64,000 bases of DNA from Streptomyces paludis (GTDB lineage: Bacteria > Actinomycetota > Actinomycetes > Streptomycetales > Streptomycetaceae). This document shows positions 1-11,547 of this stretch, in pieces. Both the position numbers and the translations under genes were made by a program. Within the stretch, counting starts at the first letter, position 1. Each line of letters opens with the position of its first letter. The notes under the pieces are model-generated. The model did not search any database and was not told the DNA's origin. It saw only the letters and a program-made list of their open reading frames with translations. The stretch lies in contig NZ_CP031194.1 in the NCBI RefSeq assembly GCF_003344965.1, positions 1,302,001 through 1,366,000 on the forward strand, read 5' to 3'.

Positions 1-1090
<1,090 letters not shown>

Positions 1091-1206
1091 GCCCCGGGAG
1101 CCGGGCCCGGCCCGCACCCGCCATTACCGACGAGTACGGACAGACCCGGCGCCGCCCGGGTCAGCCCGCAGGGGCGTGTGCGCCGGTGTGTGCGCAGGCG
1201 TGCGCG

Positions 1207-2196
1207 TCAGCCCACGAGGCCATCGGCCAGATCCTCGCTGAGGTTGGATTCGGTGCCCGGGATCCCCAGGTCCTGCGCCCGCTTGTCGGCCATGGCCAGC
1301 AGCCGCCGGATCCGGCCGGCGACCGCGTCCTTGGTCAGCGGCGGGTCGGCCAGCGCGCCCAGCTCCTCCAGCGACGCCTGCTTGTGCTCCATGCGCAGCC
1401 GCCCGGCGGCGGCGAGATGCTCGGGCACCTCCTCGCCGAGGATCTCCAGCGCGCGCTGCACCCGGGCACCGGCGGCGACCGCCGCGCGGGCGGACCGGCG
1501 CAGGTTCGCGTCGTCGAAGTTGGCGAGGCGGTTGGCCGTGGCCCGGACCTCGCGGCGCATCCGCCGCTCCTCCCAGGCCAGCACCGACTCGTGCGCCCCG
1601 AGCCGGGTCAGCAGCGCGCCGATCGCGTCGCCGTCCCGGACGACCACACGGTCCACCCCGCGCACCTCGCGGGCCTTGGCGGCGATCTGGAGCCTGCGGG
1701 CCGCGCCGACCAGCGCGAGAGCGGCCTCGGGCCCGGGGCACGTCACCTCCAGCGAGGAGGAGCGGCCCGGCTCCGTCAGCGACCCGTGCGCCAGGAACGC
1801 GCCGCGCCAGGCGGCCTCCGCGTCACAGGTGGCGCCGGAGACGACCTGCGGGGGCAGCCCGCGGATCGGGCGCCCCCGGCCGTCCACCAGTCCGGTCTGC
1901 CGGGCCAGCTGATCACCGCCGGTGATCACCCGTACGACGTAACGGCTGCCGCGGCGCAGCCCGCCGGGGGCCATCACCACCAGCTCCGAGTTGTGCCCGA
2001 AGATCTCCAGGATGTCCTTGCGCAGCCGTCGCGCGGCGATGCTGGTGTCCAGCTCCGCCTCGATCACGATGCGGCCGCTCACCAGGTGCAGCCCGCCCGC
2101 GAACCGAAGGATCGCCGAGACCTCCGCCTTCCTGCAGCACGTCCGGGTGACGGGGAGGCGGGCGATCTCGTCCTTCACCGCTGGCGTCATCGCCAT
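1207..2196 (-). CDS. whiA: sporulation regulator WhiA
   Basis: DNA-binding protein needed, together with WhiB, to switch on FtsZ-dependent sporulation septation in Streptomyces. It has 329 residues, the usual family length. It starts [20 protein letters not shown] and carries the LAGLIDADG-homing-endonuclease-like N-terminal fold and a C-terminal helix-turn-helix (ending around [20 protein letters not shown]). Its start overlaps the stop of yvcK. ATG at 2196 or the second ATG at 2190 (ATGA overlap) could both be used. It is the last gene of the overlapping uvrC-rapZ-yvcK-whiA run, an order conserved in actinobacteria. Identification is very secure. Confidence 0.97.
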   Translation of the reverse strand: MAMTPAVKDEIARLPVTRTCCRKAEVSAILRFAGGLHLVSGRIVIEAELDTSIAARRLRKDILEIFGHNSELVVMAPGGLRRGSRYVVRVITGGDQLARQTGLVDGRGRPIRGLPPQVVSGATCDAEAAWRGAFLAHGSLTEPGRSSSLEVTCPGPEAALALVGAARRLQIAAKAREVRGVDRVVVRDGDAIGALLTRLGAHESVLAWEERRMRREVRATANRLANFDDANLRRSARAAVAAGARVQRALEILGEEVPEHLAAAGRLRMEHKQASLEELGALADPPLTKDAVAGRIRRLLAMADKRAQDLGIPGTESNLSEDLADGLVG

Positions 2197-3227
2197 GGGC
2201 CGATCCTTCCATGCATCCGAAAAATACGGTCGTACGCGGCTGCCAACAGCTCGGGATCATGGACCGGCGAGCTGTCGGGCGCTGCCACCGGCGCCAGCTC
2301 GACCGCGGCACCGAACCGTTTCGCGGCATCGGAGAGAGACTCGCAGTCAGGCACGGCGGCCTCGTCGGCCAGCACCACGTCCAAGGCGAGTTTAGGGGCG
2401 TGTCGCCCCAAAACCTCCAAATGACGCTGCGGTGAGAAGCCATCGGTTTCGCCCGGTTGCGGGGCGAGGTTCAGCGAGAGGACCCGGCGGGCCTTCGTCG
2501 CGACGAGCGCGTCGAGCAGCTCGGGCACGAGCAGGTGCGGGATCACGGAGGAAAACCAGGACCCGGGGCCGAGCACCACCCAGTCGGCATCCAGGACGGC
2601 GGCGACCGCCTCGGGGACGGCCGGCGGATCGTTCGGCACGAGGTGGACGGACTGCACCTCGCCGCGGGTGAGGGCGACGGTCGCCTGGCCGCGTACGGTG
2701 TCGACCTCGTCCGGGCGCGCCGGATCGTGCCCCCGTACGAGCGCTTGCAGCTCCAGCGGTACGGCGGACATGGGCAGCACCCGGCCGTGGGCGCCCAGGA
2801 GCTTGCCAACCAGGTCGAGGGCCTGGACATGGTCACCGAGCTGCTCCCAGAGGGCGACGATCAGCAGATTGCCGACCGCGTGTTCGTGCAGCTCGCCCTT
2901 GGACTGGAAGCGGTGCTGGATCACCCGTGACCAGGTCTGGCCCCAGTCGTCGTCGCCGCAGAGCGCCGCCAGGGCCTTGCGGAGATCGCCGGGCGGCAGG
3001 ACGCCCAGCTCGTCGCGGAGCCGGCCGCTGGAGCCGCCGTCGTCGGCGACGGTGACGACGGCCGTGAGATCGCCGGTGATCCGGCGGAGGGCGGCGAGGG
3101 AGGCCGACAGCCCCATGCCACCGCCGAGGGCGACGACCTTCGGCTGGGCGCCGCGCCCGCGCCCGCGCGCCGACAGCGTCGGTACGCCCCGGCGCAGCCG
3201 GCGCATACGGAAGGTCCGTCCGGTCAC
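2187..3227 (-). CDS. yvcK: YvcK family gluconeogenesis factor (CofD-like)
   Basis: Member of the YvcK/CofD-like family; in other bacteria it binds UDP-sugars and influences carbon flux to cell wall precursors. The sequence shows the glycine-rich motif [17 protein letters not shown] followed by [18 protein letters not shown], both hallmarks of the family. The GTG at 3227 overlaps the rapZ stop by 4 nt (GTGA), giving 346 residues. An ATG at 3206 is an alternative start, giving 339 residues. It sits between rapZ and whiA in an operon where every gene overlaps the next, so translation is probably coupled. No catalytic role is proven for the family. Confidence 0.93.
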   Translation of the reverse strand: MTGRTFRMRRLRRGVPTLSARGRGRGAQPKVVALGGGMGLSASLAALRRITGDLTAVVTVADDGGSSGRLRDELGVLPPGDLRKALAALCGDDDWGQTWSRVIQHRFQSKGELHEHAVGNLLIVALWEQLGDHVQALDLVGKLLGAHGRVLPMSAVPLELQALVRGHDPARPDEVDTVRGQATVALTRGEVQSVHLVPNDPPAVPEAVAAVLDADWVVLGPGSWFSSVIPHLLVPELLDALVATKARRVLSLNLAPQPGETDGFSPQRHLEVLGRHAPKLALDVVLADEAAVPDCESLSDAAKRFGAAVELAPVAAPDSSPVHDPELLAAAYDRIFRMHGRIGPWR

Positions 3228-4162
3228 TCGCGCCCCAGGTCCCGGTGCACGACGACGGTCTCGACGCCCTCCGCGGCCAGCCGCGCGCCGAGCTTCTCGG
3301 ACATCGCGACGGAGCGGTGCTTGCCGCCCGTGCAGCCGACGGCGACGGTCACATAGCGCTTGCCCTCGCGGCGGTAGCCGGCGGCGATCAGCTGGAGCAG
3401 CTCGGTGTAGCGGTCGAGGAACTCCTTGGCGCCCGGCTGGTTGAAGACATAGGTGGAGACCTCGTCGTTGAGCCCGGTGAAGGGGCGCAGCTCGGGGACC
3501 CAGTGCGGGTTGGGCAGGAAGCGGCAGTCCACGACGAGGTCGGCGTCGACGGGCAGGCCGTACTTGTAGCCGAAGGACATGACGGTGGCCCGCAGCTCCG
3601 GCTTCTCGTCGCCCGCGAACTGCGCGTCCATCTTGCTGCGCAGCTCGTGGACGTTGAGGTCGGAGGTGTCGATCACCAGGTCGGCGTCGCCGCGCAGCTC
3701 GCGCAGGAGGTCGCGCTCGGCCGCGATGCCGTCGACGATACGGCCGTCGCCCTGGAGGGGGTGCGGGCGGCGGACGGATTCGAAGCGGCGGACCAGGGCC
3801 TCGTCGGAGGACTCCAGGAAGACGATCCGCCGGGTGACCTCCTTGGCGTCGAGGTCGGCGAGGGATTCGCGGAGGTTGTCGAAGAAGCGCCGGCCGCGGA
3901 CGTCGACGACGACCGCGATCCGGGCCACATTGCCCTGCGAGCGGGCGCCCAGCTCCACCATGGTGGGGATCAGCGCGGGCGGCAGGTTGTCGACGACGAA
4001 CCAGCCGAGGTCCTCCAGACACTTGGCGGCGGTGCTGCGGCCGGCGCCCGACATGCCGGAGATGATCACCAGCTCGGGGATGGCCGCCTCGACGGCCTCA
4101 CCGTTCTCCTTCGTGGTGCCCGTACTCACGTGCCCTGCTCCGTCCCGGTCGTGCTCAGTCAT
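3224..4162 (-). CDS. rapZ: RapZ-type nucleotide-binding protein / RNase adapter family
   Basis: 312-residue homologue of RapZ (YvcJ), an ATP/GTP-binding protein. In E. coli it directs RNase E to a small RNA controlling glucosamine-6-phosphate synthesis; its role in actinobacteria is not established. The P-loop reads [12 protein letters not shown], with arginine where the usual Walker A lysine stands. The C-terminal RapZ half contains [11 protein letters not shown] and [10 protein letters not shown], the conserved phosphate/RNA-binding signatures. The ATG overlaps the end of uvrC by 8 nt. The preceding 20 residues are a variable Glu/Thr-rich extension. Confidence 0.93.
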   Translation of the reverse strand: MTEHDRDGAGHVSTGTTKENGEAVEAAIPELVIISGMSGAGRSTAAKCLEDLGWFVVDNLPPALIPTMVELGARSQGNVARIAVVVDVRGRRFFDNLRESLADLDAKEVTRRIVFLESSDEALVRRFESVRRPHPLQGDGRIVDGIAAERDLLRELRGDADLVIDTSDLNVHELRSKMDAQFAGDEKPELRATVMSFGYKYGLPVDADLVVDCRFLPNPHWVPELRPFTGLNDEVSTYVFNQPGAKEFLDRYTELLQLIAAGYRREGKRYVTVAVGCTGGKHRSVAMSEKLGARLAAEGVETVVVHRDLGRE

Positions 4163-6188
4163 GCGTGGTGCCCCCGTTGTCTTCCATGATCTCTCCTGTT
4201 GCCGTGTTCACGGCGGGTGCGGCCGGGGCCGCGGCGGCGAGGGCGACGGCGACCGCCTCCGCGGTCTTGCGTCCCACACCGGGAACCTCGCAGATCTGGT
4301 CGATTGTCGCCTGCCGGAGCCGCTTCACCGAGCCGAAATGCTTGATGAGTGCCTGTTTCCGGGACTCGCCGAGGCCGGCGACCTCGTCCAGCGGGCCCGA
4401 CCTGATGCGTTTGGCCCGTTTGGCCCGCTGATACGTGATGGCGAAGCGGTGTGCCTCGTCCCGTACCCGCTGGAGCAGATAGAGGCCCTCGCTGGAGCGC
4501 GGCAGCACCACCGGGTCGCTCTCGCCGGGCAGCCAGACCTCTTCGAGGCGCTTGGCGAGGCCGCAGACGGCGACGTCGTCGATGCCCAGTTCGTCGAGGG
4601 CGCGCTGGGCGGCGGCGACCTGGGGCTGTCCGCCGTCGACCACGACGAGCTGGGGCGGGTAGGCGAAGCGCTTGGGACGGCCGTCGTCCTCGGTGAGGGA
4701 GCCGGAAGATTCGGCGGATTCAGCGGATTCGGGGGATGCGGGGGATTCAGGGGATGCGCCGCTCTCCTCGGCCCACTCCCCCGTCCGCTCCTTCTCCTGG
4801 AGATAGCGGCGGAAGCGGCGCGTGATGACCTCGTGCATCGACCGGACGTCGTCCTGGCCCTCGAAGGTCTTGATCTGGAAGCGGCGGTACTCGCTCTTGC
4901 GGGCGAGGCCGTCCTCGAAGACCACCATGGACGCGACGACGTCGTCACCCTGGAGGTGCGAGATGTCGAAGCACTCGACGCGCAGCGGCACGCTGTCGAG
5001 GCCGAGGGCTCCGGAGATCTCCTCCAGGGCGCGGGAGCGGGTGGTGAGGTCGCTGGCGCGTTTGGTCTTGTGCAGGATCAGGGACTGCTGGGCGTTGCGC
5101 CCGACGGTCGCCATCAGGTCCTTCTTGTCGCCGCGTTGGGGGATACGCAGCGAGACCTGGGCGCCGCGGCGCGTGCTGAGCCACTCCGTGACGGCGCCGG
5201 CGTCCTCCGGGAGGGCGGGGACGAGCACTTCCTTGGGGACGGCGTCGCCGCGCTCCTCGCCGTAGAGCTGCTGGAGCGCGTGCTCCACGAGGCCGGCCGT
5301 GTCGACGGCCTCGACCTTGTCGGTGACCCAGCCGCGCTGGCCGCGGACCCGGCCGCCGCGGACGTGGAAGATCTGTACGGCGGCCTCCAGTTCGTCCTCG
5401 GCGACGGCGATCAGGTCGGCGTCGGTGGCGTCTGCGAGGACGACCGCGTTCTTCTCCATGGCGCGGCGCAGGGCCTCTATGTCGTCGCGCAGCCGGGCGG
5501 CCCGCTCGTACTCCATCTCCTCGGCGGCGTCCGTCATCCGCCGCTCCAGCCGGCGGATGTACGTACCGGTGCGGCCGGCCATGAAGTCGCAGAACTCGTC
5601 GGCCAGTTCGCGGTGCTCCTCGGGGGTGACCCGGCCGACGCAGGGCGCCGAGCACTTGTCGATGTAGCCGAGGAGGCAGGGGCGGCCGGTGCGCGCCGCG
5701 TTCTTGAACACCCCCGCGGAGCAGGTGCGTACGGGGAAGACACGGAGCATCAGGTCGACGGTCTCACGGATGGCCCAGGCGTGTCCGTACGGTCCGAAGT
5801 AGCGCACGCCCTTCTTCTTGGCGCCGCGCATGACCTGGACCCGGGGGAACTCCTCGTTGAGCGTGACGGCGAGGTACGGATAGCTCTTGTCGTCGCGGTA
5901 CTTGACGTTGAACCGGGGGTCGTACTCCTTGATCCACGAGTACTCCAGCTGGAGCGCCTCGACCTCGGTGGAGACGACGGTCCACTCGACGGCGGCGGCC
6001 GTGGTGACCATGGTGCGGGTGCGCGGATGCAGTCCCGACAGGTCCTGGAAGTAGCTGGCGAGCCGCTGGCGCAGGCTTTTCGCCTTCCCGACGTAGATCA
6101 CCCGGTGGTGTTCGTCGCGGAATTTGTAGACCCCCGGCGAGTCGGGGATCTGTCCCGGCTTGGGGCGGTAGCTGGAGGGGTCGGCCAT
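4155..6188 (-). CDS. uvrC: excinuclease ABC subunit C
   Basis: Nuclease of nucleotide-excision repair that makes the two incisions flanking UvrAB-marked damage. In order it has a GIY-YIG domain (SPGVYKF...[11 protein letters not shown] near the N-terminus), a cysteine-rich stretch, a UVR motif ([16 protein letters not shown]), the RNase H-like C-terminal nuclease ([16 protein letters not shown]) and tandem helix-hairpin-helix motifs. A Ser/Glu/Pro-rich low-complexity linker ([13 protein letters not shown] region) lies before the nuclease domain. ATG 6188 is preferred over an in-frame start 24 nt upstream, because the promoter at 6196-6217 places transcription initiation at this ATG and the upstream codon would lie inside the promoter. 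677 residues. Confidence 0.97.
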   Translation of the reverse strand: MADPSSYRPKPGQIPDSPGVYKFRDEHHRVIYVGKAKSLRQRLASYFQDLSGLHPRTRTMVTTAAAVEWTVVSTEVEALQLEYSWIKEYDPRFNVKYRDDKSYPYLAVTLNEEFPRVQVMRGAKKKGVRYFGPYGHAWAIRETVDLMLRVFPVRTCSAGVFKNAARTGRPCLLGYIDKCSAPCVGRVTPEEHRELADEFCDFMAGRTGTYIRRLERRMTDAAEEMEYERAARLRDDIEALRRAMEKNAVVLADATDADLIAVAEDELEAAVQIFHVRGGRVRGQRGWVTDKVEAVDTAGLVEHALQQLYGEERGDAVPKEVLVPALPEDAGAVTEWLSTRRGAQVSLRIPQRGDKKDLMATVGRNAQQSLILHKTKRASDLTTRSRALEEISGALGLDSVPLRVECFDISHLQGDDVVASMVVFEDGLARKSEYRRFQIKTFEGQDDVRSMHEVITRRFRRYLQEKERTGEWAEESGASPESPASPESAESAESSGSLTEDDGRPKRFAYPPQLVVVDGGQPQVAAAQRALDELGIDDVAVCGLAKRLEEVWLPGESDPVVLPRSSEGLYLLQRVRDEAHRFAITYQRAKRAKRIRSGPLDEVAGLGESRKQALIKHFGSVKRLRQATIDQICEVPGVGRKTAEAVAVALAAAAPAAPAVNTATGEIMEDNGGTTHD

Positions 6189-6195
6189 GTACTCC

Positions 6196-6217
6196 ACCCT
6201 ACTGTCGGCCACTGACA
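6196..6217 (-). promoter_or_regulatory. RecA-NDp/PafBC-type DNA-damage promoter of uvrC
   Basis: Minus strand reads TGTCAGTG (6217-6210), eight bases, then TAGGGT (6201-6196). Only ggagtac separates the -10 box from the uvrC ATG, so the predicted transcript begins at the start codon. The element matches the LexA/RecA-independent damage promoter described in mycobacteria and recognised through PafBC. Three further copies occur in this window at uvrB, ogt and polA. Confidence 0.8.
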
Positions 6218-6293
6218 GCGGGGTGGCCGGAGTGACCGGAGGTGACCGGCCTCCCGTACGGGGCGCGGGACGGGCCGTGCTCGCCCGCCGGTC

Positions 6294-6746
6294 TCAGCGC
6301 TTGAGGCCCTCGGCGGGGCCGGCGCCCGGTCCCGCGACGAGCCGTCCGCCGCGCGCCGAGACCGGCACCTCGGGCAGGGGCGCGGTGGCCGGACCGTGAA
6401 TGGGCTCGCCGGTCGTGACGTCGAACTTGCTGCCGTGGCAGGTGCAGTCGCCCTCGGTGCCCTCCACCTTCGCCAGCAGACAGCCGCCGTGGGTGCACTG
6501 CGCGCTGAACGCCTTGTACGTACCGGCGGCCGGGCAGCTGACCACGAGCCGCTGCTTCCGGTAGAGGGTGGCGCCGCCGACCGGTACCGCGGAGGCGTCG
6601 CCGAGGTCGACGGGCTCGGTCGGGGTGGGGGCCTCGGCGTGCCCGAGCTTCGACTGGGTCGAGCAGGCGGCCACGCCGAGTCCGGCCGCACCGGCGAGCG
6701 CGGCCCCCTTGAGCAGGGTGCGACGGGGGGCTGACGGGCCGGACAT
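6294..6746 (-). CDS. Rieske (2Fe-2S) Tat lipoprotein
   Basis: 150-residue exported Rieske iron-sulfur protein. The N-terminus has a twin-arginine signal (PRRTLLKGAALAG) and a lipobox-like VAAC at cysteine 28, so it is probably exported folded and lipid-anchored outside the membrane. The cluster ligands are visible as CTHGGC (C84, H86) and CTCHGSKF (C101, H104). ATG 6746 is preceded by GGAG and gives a proper signal peptide, whereas longer reading frames upstream do not. It lies upstream of uvrC in the same direction. Electron partner and substrate are unknown. Confidence 0.9.
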   Translation of the reverse strand: MSGPSAPRRTLLKGAALAGAAGLGVAACSTQSKLGHAEAPTPTEPVDLGDASAVPVGGATLYRKQRLVVSCPAAGTYKAFSAQCTHGGCLLAKVEGTEGDCTCHGSKFDVTTGEPIHGPATAPLPEVPVSARGGRLVAGPGAGPAEGLKR

Positions 6747-6873
6747 GGTGGCTCCACGGGTCAGGGGTACGGGCGGGGGCGCGAGCGGGGTACGGGGCGG
6801 GGGCGCCGGCGGGGCGCGGGCATACCCGACGATACCGGCGCCCTTCCCGCGCCCGGCCGGGGGCCGCCCGTAG

Positions 6874-6909
6874 CGTGCGCGGACCCGTGCGGTACGGGGT
6901 CCGCGCACG
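6874..6909 (-). terminator. second uvrA terminator hairpin
   Basis: CGTGCGCGGACCC (6874-6886) pairs perfectly with GGGTCCGCGCACG (6897-6909) over 13 bp with a 10-nt loop. It lies 55-90 nt past the uvrA stop, directly after another perfect hairpin. No U-tract follows, as is common for high-GC actinobacterial terminators. Confidence 0.65.
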
Positions 6910-6921
6910 GCCCGGGACGGT

Positions 6922-6957
6922 CCGCGGGGGCGGTGCTACGGCGCGCCGCCCCCGCGG
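6922..6957 (-). terminator. first uvrA terminator hairpin
   Basis: CCGCGGGGGCGG (6922-6933) pairs perfectly with CCGCCCCCGCGG (6946-6957), a 12-bp all-GC stem with a 12-nt loop, starting 7 nt beyond the uvrA stop codon. With the next hairpin it forms a tandem terminator. Confidence 0.7.
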
Positions 6958-6963
6958 CGGCCG

Positions 6964-9909
6964 TCAGGCGCGGCGGGTGCGGGCCGCGGTCTTCTTGGCC
7001 GGTGCCTTCTTCGCCGCGGTCCGCCGGGCCGCGGTCTTCTTCGCCGGTGCCGCGTCGCTGATGCGGTCGGGGTCGAGGATCTCGCGGAGGAACTTGCCGG
7101 TGTGGCTGGCCGGTTCCCCGGCGACCTGCTCCGGGGTGCCCTCGGCGATGACCAGGCCGCCGCCGCTGCCGCCCTCGGGGCCCATGTCGACCACCCAGTC
7201 CGCCGTCTTGATGACGTCCAGGTTGTGCTCGATGACGATCACCGAGTTGCCCTTGTCGACCAGCCCCGACAGGACCGTGATCAGCTTGCTGATGTCCTCG
7301 AAGTGCAGACCGGTGGTCGGCTCGTCCAGGACGTAGACCGTACGGCCGGTGGAGCGCTTCTGGAGTTCGCTCGACAGCTTCACGCGCTGCGCCTCGCCGC
7401 CCGAGAGGGTCGGCGCGGACTGGCCGAGCCGGACATAGCCGAGCCCGACCTCGTTGAGTGTGCGCAGATGGCGCGCGATCGTCGGCACGGCCTCGAAGAA
7501 GGCCAGCCCCTCCTCGATCGGCATGTCCAGGACCTCGGCGATGGACTTGCCCTTGTAGTGGACCTCCAGGGTCTCCCGGTTGTAGCGCGCGCCGTGGCAC
7601 ACCTCGCACGGGACATAGACGTCCGGCAGGAAGTTCATCTCGATCTTGATCGTGCCGTCGCCCGAGCAGTTCTCGCAGCGCCCGCCCTTGACGTTGAAGG
7701 AGAAGCGCCCCGGGAGATAGCCGCGGACCTTGGCCTCCATCGTCTCCGCGAAGAGCTTGCGGACATGGTCGAAGACCCCGGTGTACGTGGCCGGGTTGGA
7801 CCGGGGGGTGCGGCCGATGGGCGACTGGTCGACGTGCACGACCTTGTCGACGAGGTCGTCGCCGTCGACCCGGGTGTGCCGGCCGGGGACGGACTTGGCG
7901 CCGTTCAGCTCGCGCGCCAGATGCGTGTAGAGGATGTCGTTGACCAGGGTGGACTTGCCGGATCCGGAGACTCCGGTGACCGCGGTGAACACCCCGAGCG
8001 GGAACGATACGTCGATGTCCCGCAGGTTGTTCTCCCGCGCGCCGTGCACGGTGAGCCGGCGGTCCGGGTCGACGGGCCTGCGGATGTCCGGGGTCGGGAT
8101 GGACCGCTTGCCCGAGAGGTACTGGCCGGTCATCGACTCCTTGTTGGCGAGCAGCCCCTTCAGGGGGCCCGAGTGCACGACCTTGCCGCCGTGCTCCCCC
8201 GCGCCGGGGCCGATGTCGACCACCCAGTCGGCCACCTTGATGGTGTCCTCGTCGTGTTCGACGACGATCAGGGTGTTGCCCATGTCGCGGAGCCGGACCA
8301 GGGTCTCGATGAGCCGGTGGTTGTCGCGCTGGTGCAGGCCGATGGACGGCTCGTCCAGCACGTACAGCACGCCGACCAGTCCCGAGCCGATCTGGGTGGC
8401 GAGCCGGATGCGCTGGGCCTCGCCGCCGGAGAGGGTGCCCGCAGCGCGGTTCAGCGAGAGGTAGTCGAGGCCGACGTCGACCAGGAACCTGAGCCGCTCG
8501 TTGACCTCCTTGAGGACCCGCTCGGCGATCTTCTTGTCGCGCGCGTTCAGCGTGAGGCGGCCGAGGAAGTCGGCGCAGTCGCTGATCGACAGCGCGGAGA
8601 CCTCGGCGATGGACTTGTCCATGACCGTGACCGCGAGCACGATCGGCTTGAGCCGGGTGCCCTCGCAGGCCGGGCAGGGCACCTCGCGCATATAGCCCTC
8701 GAAGCGCTCCCTGCTGGTGTCGCTCTCGGCCTCGGTGTGGCGGCGCTTGACGAAGGTGACCGCGCCCTCGAAGGCGGGGGTGGTGTAGGCGCGCTCGCGC
8801 CCGTACCTGTTCCGGTAGCGGACCTCGACCTGGGTCTTGTGGCCGTACAGCAGGGCCTTCTTGGCGCGCTGGGGCAGCCCGGCCCACGGGATGTCCGTAC
8901 GGAAGCCGAGGGCCTGGGCGAGGCCGCCGATCAGCCGTCCGAAGTACTCCTTGGTGTGGCCGTGGGACCAGGGGTGGATCGCGCCCTCGTCGAGGGACTT
9001 GTCCTCGTCGGGGATGATCAGCTCCGGGTCGACCTCCATGCGCGTGCCGATGCCCGTGCAGTCGGTGCAGGCGCCGAAGGGCGAGTTGAAGGAGAAGGAG
9101 CGGGGCTCCAGCTCCTCGAAGGAGAGGTCGTCGTACGGGCAGTACAGATGCTCGGAGTACATCCGCTCGCGCTCGGGGTCGTCCTCGGGGAGGTCGACGA
9201 AGTCGAGCACGACCATGCCGCCGGAGAGCCCGAGGGCGGTCTCGACGGAGTCGGTGAGCCGGCGCTTGGCGCTGTCCTTGACCGTGAGGCGGTCGACGAC
9301 CACCTCGATGGTGTGCTTCTCCTGCTTCTTGAGCGCGGGCGGCTCGGTGAGCTGGACGGTCTGTCCGTCGACCCTGGCCCGGCTGTACCCCTTGGTCTGG
9401 AGGTCCGCGAAGAGGTCGACGAACTCGCCCTTGCGCTCGCGCACCAGCGGCGAGAGGACCTGGAAGCGGCTGCCCTCGGGCAGCTCCAGCACCCGGTCCA
9501 CGATGGCCTGCGGCGACTGCCGGGAGATCGGCCGGGAGCACTCGGGGCAGTGCGGCTTGCCGATCCGGGCGAAGAGCAGCCGGAGGTAGTCGTAGACCTC
9601 GGTGATGGTGCCGACCGTCGAGCGCGGGTTGCGGGAAGTGGACTTCTGGTCGATGGAGACGGCCGGGGAGAGTCCTTCGATGAAGTCGACGTCGGGCTTG
9701 TCCATCTGGCCGAGGAACTGCCGGGCGTACGAGGAGAGCGACTCCACGTACCGGCGCTGCCCCTCGGCGAAGATCGTGTCGAACGCGAGAGAGGACTTGC
9801 CCGACCCGGAGAGCCCGGTGAAGACGATGAGTGAGTCACGGGGGAGGTCGAGCGAGACGTTCTTGAGATTGTGCTCGCGCGCGCCACGGACGATGAGACG
9901 GTCGGCCAC
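6964..9909 (-). CDS. uvrA: excinuclease ABC subunit A
   Basis: Damage-recognition ATPase of nucleotide-excision repair. Two ABC ATPase modules are visible: GLSGSGKSS (about residues 32-40) and [15 protein letters not shown] for Walker A, and two LSGGEAQR signatures. Zinc-finger cysteine pairs occur in CPYDD...CTDC and CENCSGDG...CEVCHG. The C-terminus ends in a Lys/Ala-rich tail ([12 protein letters not shown] type) of about 25 residues, typical of streptomycete UvrA. GTG 9909 is chosen because the homologous N-terminus begins [14 protein letters not shown]. Longer upstream frames have no ribosome site. 981 residues. Unlike uvrB and uvrC, I found no TGTCAGTG-type promoter here. Confidence 0.96.
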   Translation of the reverse strand: MADRLIVRGAREHNLKNVSLDLPRDSLIVFTGLSGSGKSSLAFDTIFAEGQRRYVESLSSYARQFLGQMDKPDVDFIEGLSPAVSIDQKSTSRNPRSTVGTITEVYDYLRLLFARIGKPHCPECSRPISRQSPQAIVDRVLELPEGSRFQVLSPLVRERKGEFVDLFADLQTKGYSRARVDGQTVQLTEPPALKKQEKHTIEVVVDRLTVKDSAKRRLTDSVETALGLSGGMVVLDFVDLPEDDPERERMYSEHLYCPYDDLSFEELEPRSFSFNSPFGACTDCTGIGTRMEVDPELIIPDEDKSLDEGAIHPWSHGHTKEYFGRLIGGLAQALGFRTDIPWAGLPQRAKKALLYGHKTQVEVRYRNRYGRERAYTTPAFEGAVTFVKRRHTEAESDTSRERFEGYMREVPCPACEGTRLKPIVLAVTVMDKSIAEVSALSISDCADFLGRLTLNARDKKIAERVLKEVNERLRFLVDVGLDYLSLNRAAGTLSGGEAQRIRLATQIGSGLVGVLYVLDEPSIGLHQRDNHRLIETLVRLRDMGNTLIVVEHDEDTIKVADWVVDIGPGAGEHGGKVVHSGPLKGLLANKESMTGQYLSGKRSIPTPDIRRPVDPDRRLTVHGARENNLRDIDVSFPLGVFTAVTGVSGSGKSTLVNDILYTHLARELNGAKSVPGRHTRVDGDDLVDKVVHVDQSPIGRTPRSNPATYTGVFDHVRKLFAETMEAKVRGYLPGRFSFNVKGGRCENCSGDGTIKIEMNFLPDVYVPCEVCHGARYNRETLEVHYKGKSIAEVLDMPIEEGLAFFEAVPTIARHLRTLNEVGLGYVRLGQSAPTLSGGEAQRVKLSSELQKRSTGRTVYVLDEPTTGLHFEDISKLITVLSGLVDKGNSVIVIEHNLDVIKTADWVVDMGPEGGSGGGLVIAEGTPEQVAGEPASHTGKFLREILDPDRISDAAPAKKTAARRTAAKKAPAKKTAARTRRA

Positions 9910-10131
9910 GCCGGTCCGCACCTTTCTGGAGAAGAGCAGGGGCGGAGCCCCCCGTCCGGACCGTGGGGGTCCGGATCTCGGGGGTCGCCGGGACGGAGGT
10001 CCGGTGGTGGAACGCCGGACGGGATTGCCTATATGCCAGGATGCCTCTTCCGAGCCTATAGCACGTACATTCGAATTATGGCGGCTCCCGGCCACCTTCA
10101 CCCGATCGAGTGGCCGCGTTATCGTCGCGCC
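9910..10131. other. divergent intergenic region uvrA / isomerase-type gene
   Basis: This 222-bp stretch separates two divergent genes. It holds two TATAGG-type sequences usable as minus-strand -10 boxes (around 10029-10034 and 10056-10062) and the palindrome ATTCGAAT near 10070. No actinobacterial LexA box (CGAAC-N4-GTTCG) and no RecA-NDp element is visible. Confidence 0.4.
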
Positions 10132-10818
10132 ATGACCGATCATGTGCGGGACCTGGCATCTGTACGGAAAGCGACGGACCGGCTGCTCGACGCGGTCGCC
10201 GTACTGGACAACGCGGACGTCGCCGCGCCGTCACGGCTGCCGGGCTGGAGTCGCGGTCATGTGCTGGCGCATCTCGCCCGGAACGCGGACGCTCTGGTGA
10301 ACGTGCTCGAAGGCCGGCCGATGTATCCGGACGCCACGACCCGCGACGCGGACATCGGGCGGGACGCGCCGAGGCCCCTCGCGGTCCAGCTCGCGGACGT
10401 ACGGCGGAGCGCGGACCGCTTCCAGGAATCCGCCGCGCGCCCCGCCGACTGGAGCCGGGTGGTGGCGCTGCGCAACGGTGTCACGGACGCCGCCGCGCGC
10501 GTCCCCTTCCGCCGCTGGATCGAGATCGAGCTGCACCACATCGATCTGGGCATCGGCCGCGACCTCGAAGATCTCCCGGCGGAGTTCACCGGACGGGAGA
10601 TCGACTTCCTGGCGGAGCGCTTCGCCGGGCACCCGGCGCTGCCGCCGCTGGCGCTCACCGCGCCGGACGGCCGGAACTGGCGCACCGGCGGGACGGCGGG
10701 AACGCCCATCGCCGTCTCCGGCCCGGCGGTCGAGCTGCTGGGGTGGCTGGCGGGACGGCGGGACGGGGCCGTGCTGGACCGTCCGGGCACCGCTCTCCCC
10801 GTACTGCCGCCGCTATAG
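10132..10818 (+). CDS. maleylpyruvate isomerase family / mycothiol-dependent enzyme (DinB fold)
   Basis: 228-residue protein of the MDMPI_N (DinB-like four-helix) family, whose characterised members use mycothiol to isomerise maleylpyruvate or conjugate small electrophiles. Family features include [19 protein letters not shown] near residues 40-58 and the metal-binding-type [14 protein letters not shown] in the middle. The C-terminal part (DGRNWRTGG...[15 protein letters not shown] type) is the SCP2-like tail common in this family. The ATG has no clear ribosome site, so the message may be leaderless. It is followed after 9 nt by an MBL-fold gene. The exact substrate is unknown. Confidence 0.85.
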   Translation: MTDHVRDLASVRKATDRLLDAVAVLDNADVAAPSRLPGWSRGHVLAHLARNADALVNVLEGRPMYPDATTRDADIGRDAPRPLAVQLADVRRSADRFQESAARPADWSRVVALRNGVTDAAARVPFRRWIEIELHHIDLGIGRDLEDLPAEFTGREIDFLAERFAGHPALPPLALTAPDGRNWRTGGTAGTPIAVSGPAVELLGWLAGRRDGAVLDRPGTALPVLPPL

Positions 10819-10827
10819 GCTGACCGC

Positions 10828-11481
10828 ATGACGTACAGCGGAGCGGTGAAGGTCGGCGGACCGGCGGATGTGCACGAGCTGTCCGCCCTGATCATCTCCA
10901 AGGCGGCCGTCGGGCCGATGGAGAACAACGCCTATCTGCTGCGCTGCCGGGCCACCGGCGAGCAGCTGCTGATCGACGCGGCCAATGACGCCGCGACCCT
11001 GCTGACCCTGATCGGTGACGACGGCATCGCGTCCGTCGTCACCACCCACCGCCACGGCGACCACTGGCAGGCGCTGGCCGAGGTCGTGGCGGCCACCGGC
11101 GCCCGCACCTACGCCGGGCGGTACGACGCCGAGGGCATCCCCGTGCCGACCGATGTGGCGGTCGAGGACGGCGACACGATCCGGGTCGGTGAGATCGCGC
11201 TGCGGGCCGTGCGGCTGGTGGGCCACACACCCGGCTCCATCGCGCTGGTCTACGACGACCCGTTCGGCCATCCGCATGTCTTCACCGGTGACTGCCTCTT
11301 CCCCGGCGGTCCGGGGCGCACCACGACCCCCGGCGAGTTCGCCAGTCTGATGGACGGGCTCGAAACGAAGATCTTCGCCGCCCTGCCGGACGAGGCGTGG
11401 ATCTACCCCGGCCACGGCAATGACTCCACCCTCGGCGCCGAGCGCCCGCACCTGGCGGAGTGGCGGGCGCGCGGCTGGTGA
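10828..11481 (+). CDS. MBL-fold metallo-hydrolase
   Basis: 217-residue metallo-beta-lactamase-fold protein similar to glyoxalase II and persulfide dioxygenase-type hydrolases. The zinc motif HRHGDH is at residues 74-79, with a distal GHTPGS and TGDCLF and a C-terminal YPGHGND supplying the other ligands. It starts 9 nt after the preceding isomerase-type gene, so the two are almost certainly co-transcribed. A shared role in thiol-dependent detoxification is plausible but is inference from neighbourhood. Confidence 0.88.
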   Translation: MTYSGAVKVGGPADVHELSALIISKAAVGPMENNAYLLRCRATGEQLLIDAANDAATLLTLIGDDGIASVVTTHRHGDHWQALAEVVAATGARTYAGRYDAEGIPVPTDVAVEDGDTIRVGEIALRAVRLVGHTPGSIALVYDDPFGHPHVFTGDCLFPGGPGRTTTPGEFASLMDGLETKIFAALPDEAWIYPGHGNDSTLGAERPHLAEWRARGW

Positions 11482-11489
11482 GCGGCGCC

Positions 11490-11517
11490 GGCGCCCGGTC
11501 CCCCGGACCTGGGCGCC
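11490..11517. terminator. bidirectional terminator between convergent genes
   Basis: GGCGCCC-GGTCC-ccc-GGACC-t-GGGCGCC forms a 12-bp stem with one bulged base. It lies between the stop of the MBL-fold gene (plus) and the stop of terC (minus), so it can end both messages. Confidence 0.7.
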
Positions 11518-11547
11518 TCGCCCCTGACCGGATCGGCCCCGTACGGG

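Noticed and set aside
3579..6215. 878-codon plus-strand frame opposite uvrC and rapZ
   Set aside because: Its whole length is the complement of uvrC and rapZ, and no domain or ribosome site supports it.
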